From the NCBI GenBank assembly GCA_021846985.1, contig JAJZVX010000007.1:1-64000 (forward strand): a DNA stretch of 64,000 nucleotides. The letters are read 5' to 3'. Origin of the DNA: Acidobacteriota bacterium. GTDB taxonomy: Bacteria > Acidobacteriota > Terriglobia > Terriglobales > Acidobacteriaceae. A model generated the notes under the pieces. It had not been told where the DNA came from. It saw only the letters and a list, made by a program, of their open reading frames with translations, and made no database searches. Below are positions 28,161-35,431 of this stretch, piece after piece (position 1 is the first letter of the stretch; every line of letters starts with the position of its first letter). Made by a program: the position numbers and the translations under genes.

Positions 28161-28472
28161 CTGCATTCTCCTCTGGATCTGCCGTTCACACAGCAGCGTC
28201 GCGTCGGGTTCCACCCGTTCGAGTTTCCCGGTTCAGCATGAAAAAGGGCTGTACGCGCGTGGCATTGATCGGTGCGGTCGAAACGGCTCGCGCGCGAAGC
28301 CATGCTTCTTAGACGCGCGCAGGCCGCGAAACGCCAACGTCATCCGCGGACTGCGCCTCCCTTGCCGCGCAGATCTCTTTTCACGCGGCCGCTGGGTCTT
28401 GGCGGCCTGATGGAAAACCGCGTTCCCAACGCGCCGCCCCGCAACCGTGTACCCTGAAGATGGAGAGTAACA
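28161..28472. other. divergent intergenic region
   Basis: 312 bp between the DUF6152-like gene and the exported hypothetical. TACCCT at 28450-28455 could serve as a -10 for the plus-strand gene, but no -35 is evident. No gene is supported. Confidence 0.35.
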
Positions 28473-29684
28473 ATGCGCTGGATTCCGATTGTGGTTTGTT
28501 CCGTGGCGCTGGCTGGAAGTGCGGCTGCCGTCGAGGCGCAAGCCGGGCCAGCGAAGACCGAAGGTTCGCAGGGCGTAACGCACCTGACGCTTCCGCCCGT
28601 GCCCCAGCCCTTGCTGCCTCCGTCGTTTGCCGGCTGGACCGCCGCCGTGCCGCCGCGAAAGTTCACCGATCCCGCCCAGGCCGATGCGTCCAATGCGGCG
28701 GCTCTGAAGGAGTACGACTTTGTGGAGGGCGCCACTGCCACCTACAGGCAGGGAGACGACACGCTCTCGCTGCGCCTTCTGCGCTTTCAGGACGACAGTG
28801 GGGCATACGGCGCCTACTCCTTTTACCGGCCCAACGGCTGGTCGCGCGGCGAAATCGGCACAGGCGCCGCCTCCAGCCAGAACCGGGTGCTTTTCTGGCT
28901 GGGCGATACGCTGGTGGACGCCAGTTTTTCGCGCATCGGCCCCATGTCGGCGGCCCAGTTGCGCGAACTCGCCAGCCACATTCCCGTTCCGCGCGGAATC
29001 AGGGCCCTTGCCCCGCCCATTCTCGGCAATCTTCCCAGAACGTCGCTTGCGTCCATGACAACGCACTACGCGCTGGGGCCCGCCGGCTACGCAGGCGCGG
29101 GCGGCGTTCTGCCGCCCGGCCTGGTTGGCTTCGACCGCGGCGCCGAGACCGTGACCGCCAACTACAACCTGCCCTCGGGAGTGGCCACCCTCACCATCAT
29201 CAACTACCCCACCCCACAGATGGCCGCCGCGCAGGAAAGCGCCATTCGCGCCTACATCCAGGCAGGCGCCAAGGCCCAGCCGTCGTGGCCCAAGCCTCTG
29301 CAGGACTCCGATCAGGCCTCGCTTGAGGTGCGCCGCAGCGGCCCCCTCGTGGCGCTTGTCAGCGGGGACGCGATTCCCGACGAAAGCCACAAGCTGCTCG
29401 ATTCGGTCAATTATCAGGCCGACCTGACCTCCATTCCTCTGCCTTCCGAATCCGAAGTGGCCAGAACCAGCCGCTTTCTGATGGGCATCGCGGCCCTGGT
29501 TCTGATCGGCGTTGTCAGCGCCCTGTTCCTTGGCTTTTCCCTCGGGGGCGGCCGCGCTCTTTACCGCATCTGGCATGGCAAGCCGGCCTCCTCTCTGTAT
29601 GAGATGGAGTTCATCAGTCTCAATTTGCGAGATTGGCAAAAGGAAAAAATCGAGGAAACAGGCCCCCCGCACCCGAAGAGTTAA
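28473..29684 (+). CDS. exported hypothetical protein with C-terminal membrane anchor (resembles DUF6599)
   Basis: A 403-residue protein with an N-terminal signal peptide (RWIPIVVCSVALAGSAAAV) and a single C-terminal transmembrane segment (FLMGIAALVLIGVVSALFLG, about 332-351), followed by a cytoplasmic tail of about 50 residues. The extracytoplasmic part contains GWTAAVPPRKFTDP, DDSGAYGAYSFYRP and VTANYNLPSGVATLTIINYP. I recall this layout from a family of acidobacterial proteins (DUF6599) without known function. GGAGAG precedes the ATG by about 6 nt. It appears monocistronic; an AT-rich, gene-poor stretch follows. Confidence 0.72.
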   Translation: MRWIPIVVCSVALAGSAAAVEAQAGPAKTEGSQGVTHLTLPPVPQPLLPPSFAGWTAAVPPRKFTDPAQADASNAAALKEYDFVEGATATYRQGDDTLSLRLLRFQDDSGAYGAYSFYRPNGWSRGEIGTGAASSQNRVLFWLGDTLVDASFSRIGPMSAAQLRELASHIPVPRGIRALAPPILGNLPRTSLASMTTHYALGPAGYAGAGGVLPPGLVGFDRGAETVTANYNLPSGVATLTIINYPTPQMAAAQESAIRAYIQAGAKAQPSWPKPLQDSDQASLEVRRSGPLVALVSGDAIPDESHKLLDSVNYQADLTSIPLPSESEVARTSRFLMGIAALVLIGVVSALFLGFSLGGGRALYRIWHGKPASSLYEMEFISLNLRDWQKEKIEETGPPHPKS

Positions 29685-29859
29685 GGGACAGACCAAATCC
29701 ATGGGAAACGAGAGTTAAACCCCTTAAAACACCCCAAAATCACGGAATTACCGGCAGGAGAAAAGACGAAGAAGAGACGAAACCCTGTCTCCGCTTTCGA
29801 TCAACGAGCATCTTGCAAACTATTGAAATATAAACTCTTATTTCTCTTCCGATTTCTCC

Positions 29860-29888
29860 TTGACACTCACTTCCCTCGCCCCTACTAT
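29860..29888 (+). promoter_or_regulatory. near-consensus sigma70 promoter of the small RNA
   Basis: TTGACA (29860-29865), a 17-bp spacer and TACTAT (29883-29888). The -35 is perfect and the -10 matches at four to five positions. The expected start site is about 29895. It is one of the best matches to the consensus in the window, and no protein gene starts downstream on this strand before 30967. Confidence 0.75.
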
Positions 29889-29894
29889 GCAGCC

Positions 29895-29980
29895 AGAAAG
29901 TTCTGATGGTTTTGCCTCCGTTGGAACTATTCTCCCTGAGGAAGGAGCTGCCCTGTTGCCGGGCGGCTCTTTCCGTTTTT
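29895..29980 (+). ncRNA. candidate 86-nt small regulatory RNA
   Basis: The transcript predicted from the promoter at 29860 folds by eye into two hairpins. Hairpin 1 (29899-29928) pairs AGUUC-UG-AUGG with CCGU-UG-GAACU around the loop UUUUGCCU. A single-stranded linker, AUUCUCCCUGA, follows. Hairpin 2 (29940-29974) has 14 continuous pairs and is followed by GUUUUU. No ORF with a ribosome site lies inside: the only ATG, at 29887, overlaps the -10 box. The exposed CCUC and CUCCC stretches are complementary to Shine-Dalgarno sequences, so it could act as an antisense translational regulator. It matches no RNA family I recognise (not tmRNA, SRP, RNase P or 6S). Confidence 0.6.
29940..29980 (+). 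terminator. Rho-independent terminator of the small RNA
   Basis: GGAAGGAGCTGCCC (29940-29953) pairs along all 14 positions, including two G-U pairs, with GGGCGGCTCTTTCC (29961-29974) around a 7-nt loop. It is followed by GTTTTT. This is a strong intrinsic terminator with no upstream protein gene close enough to need it. Confidence 0.8.
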
Positions 29981-30122
29981 ACGCGCTTTTGGCCCCACTG
30001 TTTGTCCGCGTTGCTCGGCGATTGGCAGGCGCGCACGGCAAGACGCCACACACGCGGCGTTCCTTGGCCTGCGCCGTCACGTTCTCTTCTTGTATGCGAA
30101 GCCGGGCGGCGCCTTTCGTTCT

Positions 30123-30380
30123 TCAGATGTGGAAGGAAGTCCACCCGAAGTCGGCGAGCATGGCGCGGATGATCACCAGCCCGGTCACCGTGACCGCCGC
30201 CAGCAGACAGGTCCAGAAGCCTACGCGGCTGAAGGGGATAAAAACCTCTCCGTGGCTGCCGAAGAAATGGAAGCCGGCCTGGTCCGGCAACAACGCGCGA
30301 ATGGCGGTGGCCAGAATGAACCCTCCCGCCCACACGATTGCGATTTTGAATGCAAGCAGAATCGTCAATCTCAGTTCCAT
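30123..30380 (-). CDS. small two-helix membrane protein
   Basis: An 85-residue hypothetical membrane protein. Helix 1 is TILLAFKIAIVWAGGFILAT (about residues 5-24) and helix 2 is WTCLLAAVTVTGLVIIRAML (about 57-76). The loop carries LLPDQAGFHFFGSHGEVF. A GAGG sequence lies about 9 nt before the ATG at 30380. Upstream in-frame codons to 30458 lack a start signal. Function unknown; it stands alone between the small-RNA locus and tRNA-Thr. Confidence 0.6.
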   Translation of the reverse strand: MELRLTILLAFKIAIVWAGGFILATAIRALLPDQAGFHFFGSHGEVFIPFSRVGFWTCLLAAVTVTGLVIIRAMLADFGWTSFHI

Positions 30381-30438
30381 GCCCGTTGCCCTCGATTTCG
30401 TAAGGATGCCATAACCGGAGACTTGCAGCCAGCCGCGC

Positions 30439-30467
30439 TTTACCGAACAGAGTTGCAACGATACAAT
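30439..30467 (+). promoter_or_regulatory. promoter of tRNA-Thr
   Basis: TTTACC (30439-30444), a 17-bp spacer and TACAAT (30462-30467), which places the start site a few bases before the mature tRNA 5' end at 30479. Confidence 0.6.
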
Positions 30468-30478
30468 CTGAGAAGCAA

Positions 30479-30554
30479 GCCGAAGTAGCTCAGTTGGTAG
30501 AGCAGCTGATTCGTAATCAGCAGGTCATCGGTTCAAGTCCGATCTTCGGCTCCA
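30479..30554 (+). tRNA. tRNA-Thr (anticodon CGT)
   Basis: A full cloverleaf is visible. The acceptor stem is GCCGAAG/CTTCGGC, the D arm GCTC/GAGC, the anticodon stem GCTGA/TCAGC with loop TTCGTAA (anticodon CGT, reading ACG), and the T arm ATCGG/CCGAT with loop TTCAAGT. The discriminator base is T and the CCA end is encoded (30552-30554). The 82-codon frame on the opposite strand is a typical false ORF over a tRNA. Confidence 0.97.
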
Positions 30555-30966
30555 GCATATAAGACGACGGGCCTCGCACGCTGGCAACCCAGCGCATAGA
30601 ATCCACTCTCGCAGCCCCGGCCCGAACTGAATCGGTTTCCGGTAGAGGGCATTGCCCGGCCTGGCCGTGGAATTGGCAGAGAATTTCATATTTCTGTCCT
30701 TTTTTCCACAAGACATCTGTCCGCCAGCGGCATTGGAACCAAGTCAGGCACCCGTTATCCACCAATTTTTTGTTGCGCCGGTAGTTCCTGTCTGCTTATC
30801 CACGCATACTCTTGGCATAATCGCAGCAAGAGCGGTTTCTCCATAACTGTTCCAAGAGCCGAGTCCGGGGATCAACAAGATAGGGAAGCTGAATCCAGAG
30901 GGGCTTGCGACGAATGCCGCCTCCCTATCGAGTGATCCGCCGGGCCACCTGCGGGAGCAATGAAGA
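30555..30966. other. intergenic region with DnaA-box-like sites
   Basis: 412 bp with no supported gene. Three 9-mers close to the DnaA box TTATCCACA occur in the same orientation: TTTTCCACA (30702-30710), TTATCCACC (30755-30763) and TTATCCACG (30796-30804), each one base off. The stretch is AT-richer than its surroundings (runs of T at 30699-30705 and 30766-30771). A CATAAT at 30816 could be a -10 for the gene downstream, but I see no matching -35. Confidence 0.4.
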
Positions 30967-31920
30967 GTGACCAGTTATAGCCGCCACGACGTGTTGCGCA
31001 TCTTGCAGATCAGCGCCCGCCAGTTGCAGGGGTGGGAGCGAGCCCATCTCGTTGCTCCGCAACAGAGCTACAGCTTTCAGGATCTTGGGCAGTTGAGGAT
31101 TCTTCGCGCGCTTCGCGAAGACGATGTGCCGGCCGCCTCCATCCGGGATTCGATTGTCGCCATGAAAGCCGTGGCGGGCATGGCCAACCCGCTCCAGGAG
31201 GCATGCCTGGTGCGAACCGGCACGCGGCTGGCCTTCAGGCATCGCGGCGCGGTTGTGGATCCGATCCGGCGCCAGCTTTTGTTCGATTTCGAGCGGGCCG
31301 ATGGTCCGTCGGCCGCCTCTGAGCCGTGTCCTCTCCGCAAGCCGGTTCCCGGCAACCAGCGCGGCGTGCAAACCCGTTTTCTGGCCGCTGTCCAGGCCGA
31401 AGAGGCAGGGGAAAAGGAGCACGCCATCCGGATCTATGAGGAGATTCTGGCCCTCGACCCCGGTTATGCCCCCGCTCTGATCAATCTTGGCACCATCTAC
31501 TTCCATCTTCACCGCTTCGACCGCGCCGAGCAGTTCTACCGCCGCGCCACCGAGGTAGACCCCGGCTACGTGCTGGCCTTCTTCGACCTGGGCAACGTTC
31601 TGGACGAGCTGCAGCGGCCCGATGCATCCATTGCCGCCTATCTTCACGCGGTGCGGCTTGCCCCCCGGTACGGCGATGCCCACTATAACCTGGCCCTCGC
31701 CTACGAGCGAAAAGGCGAACGCAGGCGTGCGCTGCGCCATTGGCAGGCCTACGTTACCCTCGACAACCAGGGCCCCTGGGCCGACCACGCGCGCAGCCAG
31801 ATTCACCGGCTCCTCAGCGGCGAGAAGCTGGCCATTGCCTGGCGAGCGGGCGGCTTTGTCGCACGCCGCAAAGGGACAGCGGACCTCCAACTGCTGCCTG
31901 GCGCCGCAGGCCAGGGCTAA
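30967..31920 (+). CDS. MerR-type HTH fused to TPR repeats
   Basis: A 317-residue cytoplasmic protein. Residues about 4-70 form a MerR-like winged helix (YSRHDVLRILQISARQLQGW, then YSFQDLGQLRILRALREDDV). A linker region follows (75-135). The C-terminal half holds three to four TPR units (HAIRIYEEILALDPGYAPAL, RFDRAEQFYRRATEVDPGYV, ASIAAYLHAVRLAPRYGDAH). It lacks a MerR effector-binding domain or metal-binding Cys, so the TPR array probably serves as the protein-interaction input. The GTG start has GGGAG about 11 nt upstream. Regulatory targets are unknown. Confidence 0.8.
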   Translation: MTSYSRHDVLRILQISARQLQGWERAHLVAPQQSYSFQDLGQLRILRALREDDVPAASIRDSIVAMKAVAGMANPLQEACLVRTGTRLAFRHRGAVVDPIRRQLLFDFERADGPSAASEPCPLRKPVPGNQRGVQTRFLAAVQAEEAGEKEHAIRIYEEILALDPGYAPALINLGTIYFHLHRFDRAEQFYRRATEVDPGYVLAFFDLGNVLDELQRPDASIAAYLHAVRLAPRYGDAHYNLALAYERKGERRRALRHWQAYVTLDNQGPWADHARSQIHRLLSGEKLAIAWRAGGFVARRKGTADLQLLPGAAGQG

Positions 31921-32372
31921 CCGGCTTTGCTGAAACTCGGAATCACATCCCGCCGCGGCTCAAGTGGCACTGACTCTCGAGCCAATTCCGGAAGAACTGA
32001 ACCGCGCACTTTCAAAACGAAACTTTTGCCACGGGCGCAACCGCAAACCCCGCCCCCGCAACCGCCTGCTTTTCCGGCAGCGGAGGCCAAAATCTGCTTC
32101 AGAGAAAGCTTTGTAACTGAGCGCAACTTTGCGCCGATTCCGGAGTCTATTTTGGCGTAGATCTGTCCAAACAGGGATAGACTCGAAGTAGCGCCAGGAA
32201 GGTTGCTGAAGGGCGGCGCCAGAGAGCCGTGCCGTTGACCTGTTCTGGCTTCTCCCTCAGTGAACGACGGCTCTGGGCAGATGGAGTGCCGCCTGTTCAA
32301 TCCATCGGGGTCCGGCAGTTTCATCGACGCGCGGATCCCGGCACTGTTCTACTCAAATCGACAAGGATGGTT
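31921..32372. other. intergenic region, leader of the S53 protease
   Basis: 452 bp without a supported gene. AGAGCCGT (32223-32230) and ACGGCTCT (32267-32274) form a perfect 8-bp inverted repeat 36 nt apart, probably a leader hairpin. The AT-richer stretch around 32090-32180 is the likeliest promoter area, but no clear boxes are seen. Confidence 0.35.
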
Positions 32373-35300
32373 ATGAAGACGACGCTTGCACCTCGACAGC
32401 AGAGACGCCTCCGCACCTTCGCCTGGCTGGCTGCCGGCGTGATGGCTGCTTCAACCCTGATGGCGCAGACGGTGGCTCCCCGCATCCCATCGCAGATCAG
32501 CAGTGCGGAGATGGTTCCCCTGCGCGGCTCGCGCCCTCCCCTGGCCCTGCCGCAGTTCGACGCCGGGGCGGTTCCGGCGAACACCCGCCTGGTGGGCATG
32601 AGCATCCTTTTCAACCGGTCGGCGGCGCAGCAGGCGGATCTGAACGCCCTGCTTGCCGCGCAGCAGAATCCGGCCTCACCGCTCTTCCACCAGTGGCTCA
32701 CCCCCGACCAGTTTGCGGCGCGCTTTGGCATGACCCAGGCCGATCTGGATAAGGTGCAGAGCTGGCTCCAGCAGCAGGGTTTCTCCGTCGACTGGGTGGC
32801 GCGCAGCCGCACCATGCTGCGCTTCTCGGGCACGGCGGCCCAGGCCGAGCAGGCCTTCTCCACCCAACTGCACTACTTCAACGTCGGAGGCGTGCGCCAC
32901 ATCGCTCCCTCCACCGATCTTTCCATTCCGGCCGCGCTCGCCTCGGTGGTCCTGGCCGTCCACAACCTCGACAATTTCCGCCCCACGGCTCAGATCATTC
33001 CCAACAAGGCCCAGCCCCGTGCCGCCTTTACCTCCGGCCAAACCGGAAGTGTCTTCTTTGCCCCCGGCGACGTGGCCACCATGTACGATGTCAAGCCTCT
33101 CTATAGCGGCGGCTATAACGGCGCAGGCCAGTCGATTGCCGTCTTGGGCCAGTCCGCAATTTCGGTCACCGATATTGAAAACTTTCAGAACGCGGCCGGC
33201 CTGCCGGTGAAAGATCCCACCATGGTCCTGGTTCCGGCCACGGGCGGCGCGGCCTTTTACAGCGGCGATCAGGCTGAATCCGATCTGGACCTGGAGTGGT
33301 CGGGCGCCATGGCCCCCGGAGCGCAGATCTTCTTCGTCTATACCGGCAGCAGCAGCACCAGCAATGGCGTCTTCGATTCCATCGAATACGCGGTGGACGA
33401 ACGAATCGCCGACATCCTCAGCGCCAGCTATGGCGCCTGCGAGCCTACGCTGGGCACTTTTTCCATGGAATCCGTCTTCCAGCAGGCCGCGGCCCAGGGT
33501 CAGTCGATCATTGCCGCCTCGGGTGACGCCGGCTCGACCGCCTGCTACGTGAGTCCGACAACCACCAGTCCCACCCAGACCATCCAGCAGGAGCTTGCCG
33601 TCAATTATCCCGCCAGCAGCCCGTACGTCACGGGCATCGGCGGTACGGAGATCACCCCGGCAAACTCGACCACAAGTTCGGGCTACTGGGCGGCGGCCAG
33701 CGGCGGCAACGACCTCACCACCTCGCTCCTCAAGTACATCCCCGAGATTGCCTGGAACGATGACAGCAGCAGCAACGGAATCAGCGCCACGGGCGGAGGC
33801 GCCAGTTCGCTCTTTGCCAAGCCAAGCTGGCAGGCGGCGCTCACCCCGGCCGACAACGCGCGCGATGTTCCCGACATCTCCCTCTACGCCTCCCCGGGAA
33901 CCTCCACGGGCGTTCCGGGCTATCTCTACTGCACCAGCGATCAAAGCAACTGGAGCAGCGGTCAGCAGGCCAGTTGCAACAGCGGCTTCCGGGATTCTTC
34001 CTCGAATCTGCTCACGGTAGCCGGCGGCACCAGCTTCGGAACGCCCATCTTTGCCGGCATGCTGGCCCTCATCAACCAGGAAAAGGGCTACATTACAGGG
34101 TCGGGAAACGTCAACCCCATGCTCTATAGCCTGGCCACGAGCGCCGGCAGCTACTCGGCGGGAACCATCTTCCACGACATCACGTCGGGCAACAATGAGT
34201 GCGTAGCCGGATCGCAGTATTGCAGCACCAGCAGCGGCAGCACCACCCATTACACAACCGCCGCGGGCTACGACCAGGTGACGGGGCTTGGGTCAATCGA
34301 CGTGGCCAACCTGGGCACGGCATGGACCGCCAGCGGAACCACGCTCACCGGCACCACCACCGCCATCAGCGCGGTCAACGGTTCTCCGGCGGCAAACATG
34401 AGCGACACCTTCACCATCACCGTGGCGGCGGCCAGCGGAACCGCCACGCCCACCGGCAACGTCAATCTTTCCATTGATGGCGGAGGAACAACCTACAGCA
34501 GCAGCGGCACGACCGCCTCGGTGGCCTTAACCGCCAGCAACACCCCCGGCACGGCCACGGCCACCTTCCAGACTTCCTTCTCCACCGCCAGCCTGCACCA
34601 GATCGTGGCCTACTACGGCGGCGACACCAACTTCGCCTCCTCTTCCGGCGTCGTGACGGTCAGCGTTGGCGGCACGAGTTCCGGCACCGGCACCTTCCAG
34701 ATGACGTCCTCGCCCGCCACTCTCACCGTCTCCCAGGGCAGCAGCGGCACGGAGACGCTCACGGTCACCCCGGCCGGCGGCTACAAAGGTACGGTGCAAC
34801 TCACGCTGGGTTCGTCAAATGACAATGCCCTGACGAACCTCTGTTACAGCTTCACGAGCAGCACGAGCTCGGTAACGATCACCGGCACAAGCCCCGTCAC
34901 CACGCAGTTGACGCTGGACACGCAGCCTTCCGATTGCGGCCTCGCCGTGCCCGGAAAGGGCAGCTCGCAGTTGCGCCGATTGGGCAAGTCCACCACCGCC
35001 CAGAATCATCCCCTCAACCCCCTGCCCGCCTCCATCGCCTTTGCCGGATTGCTGCTGGTCGGCTTCCTGGGCCGCTACTCGCGTAAGTTTGCCACGCTGG
35101 CGGGGCTGGTGGTTCTGCTGGCTGCGGGCATGGCCCTTACCGCATGCAGCAGCATGGGCAATTCCTACTACAACAACGGCGGTTATGGAACCTCTCCTCC
35201 GCCGCCGGCCGGAACGTACACCATGTACGTAACCGGACAGGATTCATCCTCCGCCAGCATCCCGGCGGCAACCACGCAATTCACGTTCGTGATCCAGTAG
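32373..35300 (+). CDS. secreted S53 (sedolisin/pro-kumamolisin) protease with Ig-like repeat and C-terminal membrane helices
   Basis: A 975-residue exported serine-carboxyl protease. A signal peptide (about 1-31) is followed by a pro-kumamolisin activation domain (about 60-210; FHQWLTPDQFAARFGMTQ). The S53 catalytic domain spans about 240-640: Glu and Asp in AESDLDLEWSG near 300, the nucleophile in GGTSFGTPIFAG near 553, and calcium-site Asp residues in FHDITSG and AGYDQVTGLGSID. These enzymes work at acid pH. An Ig-like repeat follows (about 650-770), then a Thr/Ser-rich domain, and two hydrophobic helices (about 890-930) around RYSRKFATLAG, ending ALTACSS. AAGG lies 6 nt before the ATG at 32373, which is preferred over the one at 32367. 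Confidence 0.92.
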   Translation: MKTTLAPRQQRRLRTFAWLAAGVMAASTLMAQTVAPRIPSQISSAEMVPLRGSRPPLALPQFDAGAVPANTRLVGMSILFNRSAAQQADLNALLAAQQNPASPLFHQWLTPDQFAARFGMTQADLDKVQSWLQQQGFSVDWVARSRTMLRFSGTAAQAEQAFSTQLHYFNVGGVRHIAPSTDLSIPAALASVVLAVHNLDNFRPTAQIIPNKAQPRAAFTSGQTGSVFFAPGDVATMYDVKPLYSGGYNGAGQSIAVLGQSAISVTDIENFQNAAGLPVKDPTMVLVPATGGAAFYSGDQAESDLDLEWSGAMAPGAQIFFVYTGSSSTSNGVFDSIEYAVDERIADILSASYGACEPTLGTFSMESVFQQAAAQGQSIIAASGDAGSTACYVSPTTTSPTQTIQQELAVNYPASSPYVTGIGGTEITPANSTTSSGYWAAASGGNDLTTSLLKYIPEIAWNDDSSSNGISATGGGASSLFAKPSWQAALTPADNARDVPDISLYASPGTSTGVPGYLYCTSDQSNWSSGQQASCNSGFRDSSSNLLTVAGGTSFGTPIFAGMLALINQEKGYITGSGNVNPMLYSLATSAGSYSAGTIFHDITSGNNECVAGSQYCSTSSGSTTHYTTAAGYDQVTGLGSIDVANLGTAWTASGTTLTGTTTAISAVNGSPAANMSDTFTITVAAASGTATPTGNVNLSIDGGGTTYSSSGTTASVALTASNTPGTATATFQTSFSTASLHQIVAYYGGDTNFASSSGVVTVSVGGTSSGTGTFQMTSSPATLTVSQGSSGTETLTVTPAGGYKGTVQLTLGSSNDNALTNLCYSFTSSTSSVTITGTSPVTTQLTLDTQPSDCGLAVPGKGSSQLRRLGKSTTAQNHPLNPLPASIAFAGLLLVGFLGRYSRKFATLAGLVVLLAAGMALTACSSMGNSYYNNGGYGTSPPPPAGTYTMYVTGQDSSSASIPAATTQFTFVIQ

Positions 35301-35314
35301 GAAGATGGTAGTTT

Positions 35315-35358
35315 GCGGAGGCTTTGTTCCCTTGCAGGCCTGTGGGACTAGCCTCCGC
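35315..35358. terminator. stem-loop between convergent S53 and rel genes
   Basis: GCGGAGGCT (35315-35323) is exactly complementary to AGCCTCCGC (35350-35358), with a further inner pairing TCCC/GGGA. It sits 15 bp after the S53 stop and 74 bp before the rel stop. There is no T-run on either side, so it may be a weak bidirectional terminator or a barrier to readthrough. Confidence 0.45.
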
Positions 35359-35431
35359 TCCCGGCCTCTGGCATCCGGCTTCAGTCCACAGCGCCGCTGA
35401 AAGCGGATCCCGGCCGGCGCGTCTCGCCGGC

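Larger units (their letters stand above)
29685..30122. other. AT-rich intergenic stretch containing a small-RNA gene
   Basis: 438 bp without a protein gene. Positions 29690-29860 are clearly lower in GC than the surroundings and include a small hairpin GAGAC/GTCTC near 29773. Positions 29860-29980 hold a promoter, a structured RNA and a terminator, listed separately. The segment 29981-30122 contains an imperfect inverted repeat around ACGCC/GGCGT (30043-30060) and nothing else I can interpret. Confidence 0.5.

Noticed and set aside
29895..30110. 6S RNA at the small-RNA locus
   Set aside because: A strong intrinsic terminator ends the transcript at about 86 nt, far short of 6S RNA, and no long rod with a central bubble is formed.
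30517..30765. 82-codon frame on the minus strand over tRNA-Thr
   Set aside because: It overlaps a perfect tRNA on the opposite strand, has no ribosome site, and is a well-known type of false ORF at tRNA genes.
30811..30828. Sigma54-type promoter TTGGCATAATCGCAGC
   Set aside because: The -24-like TGGCA is present, but the -12 TTGC element is missing at the required spacing.
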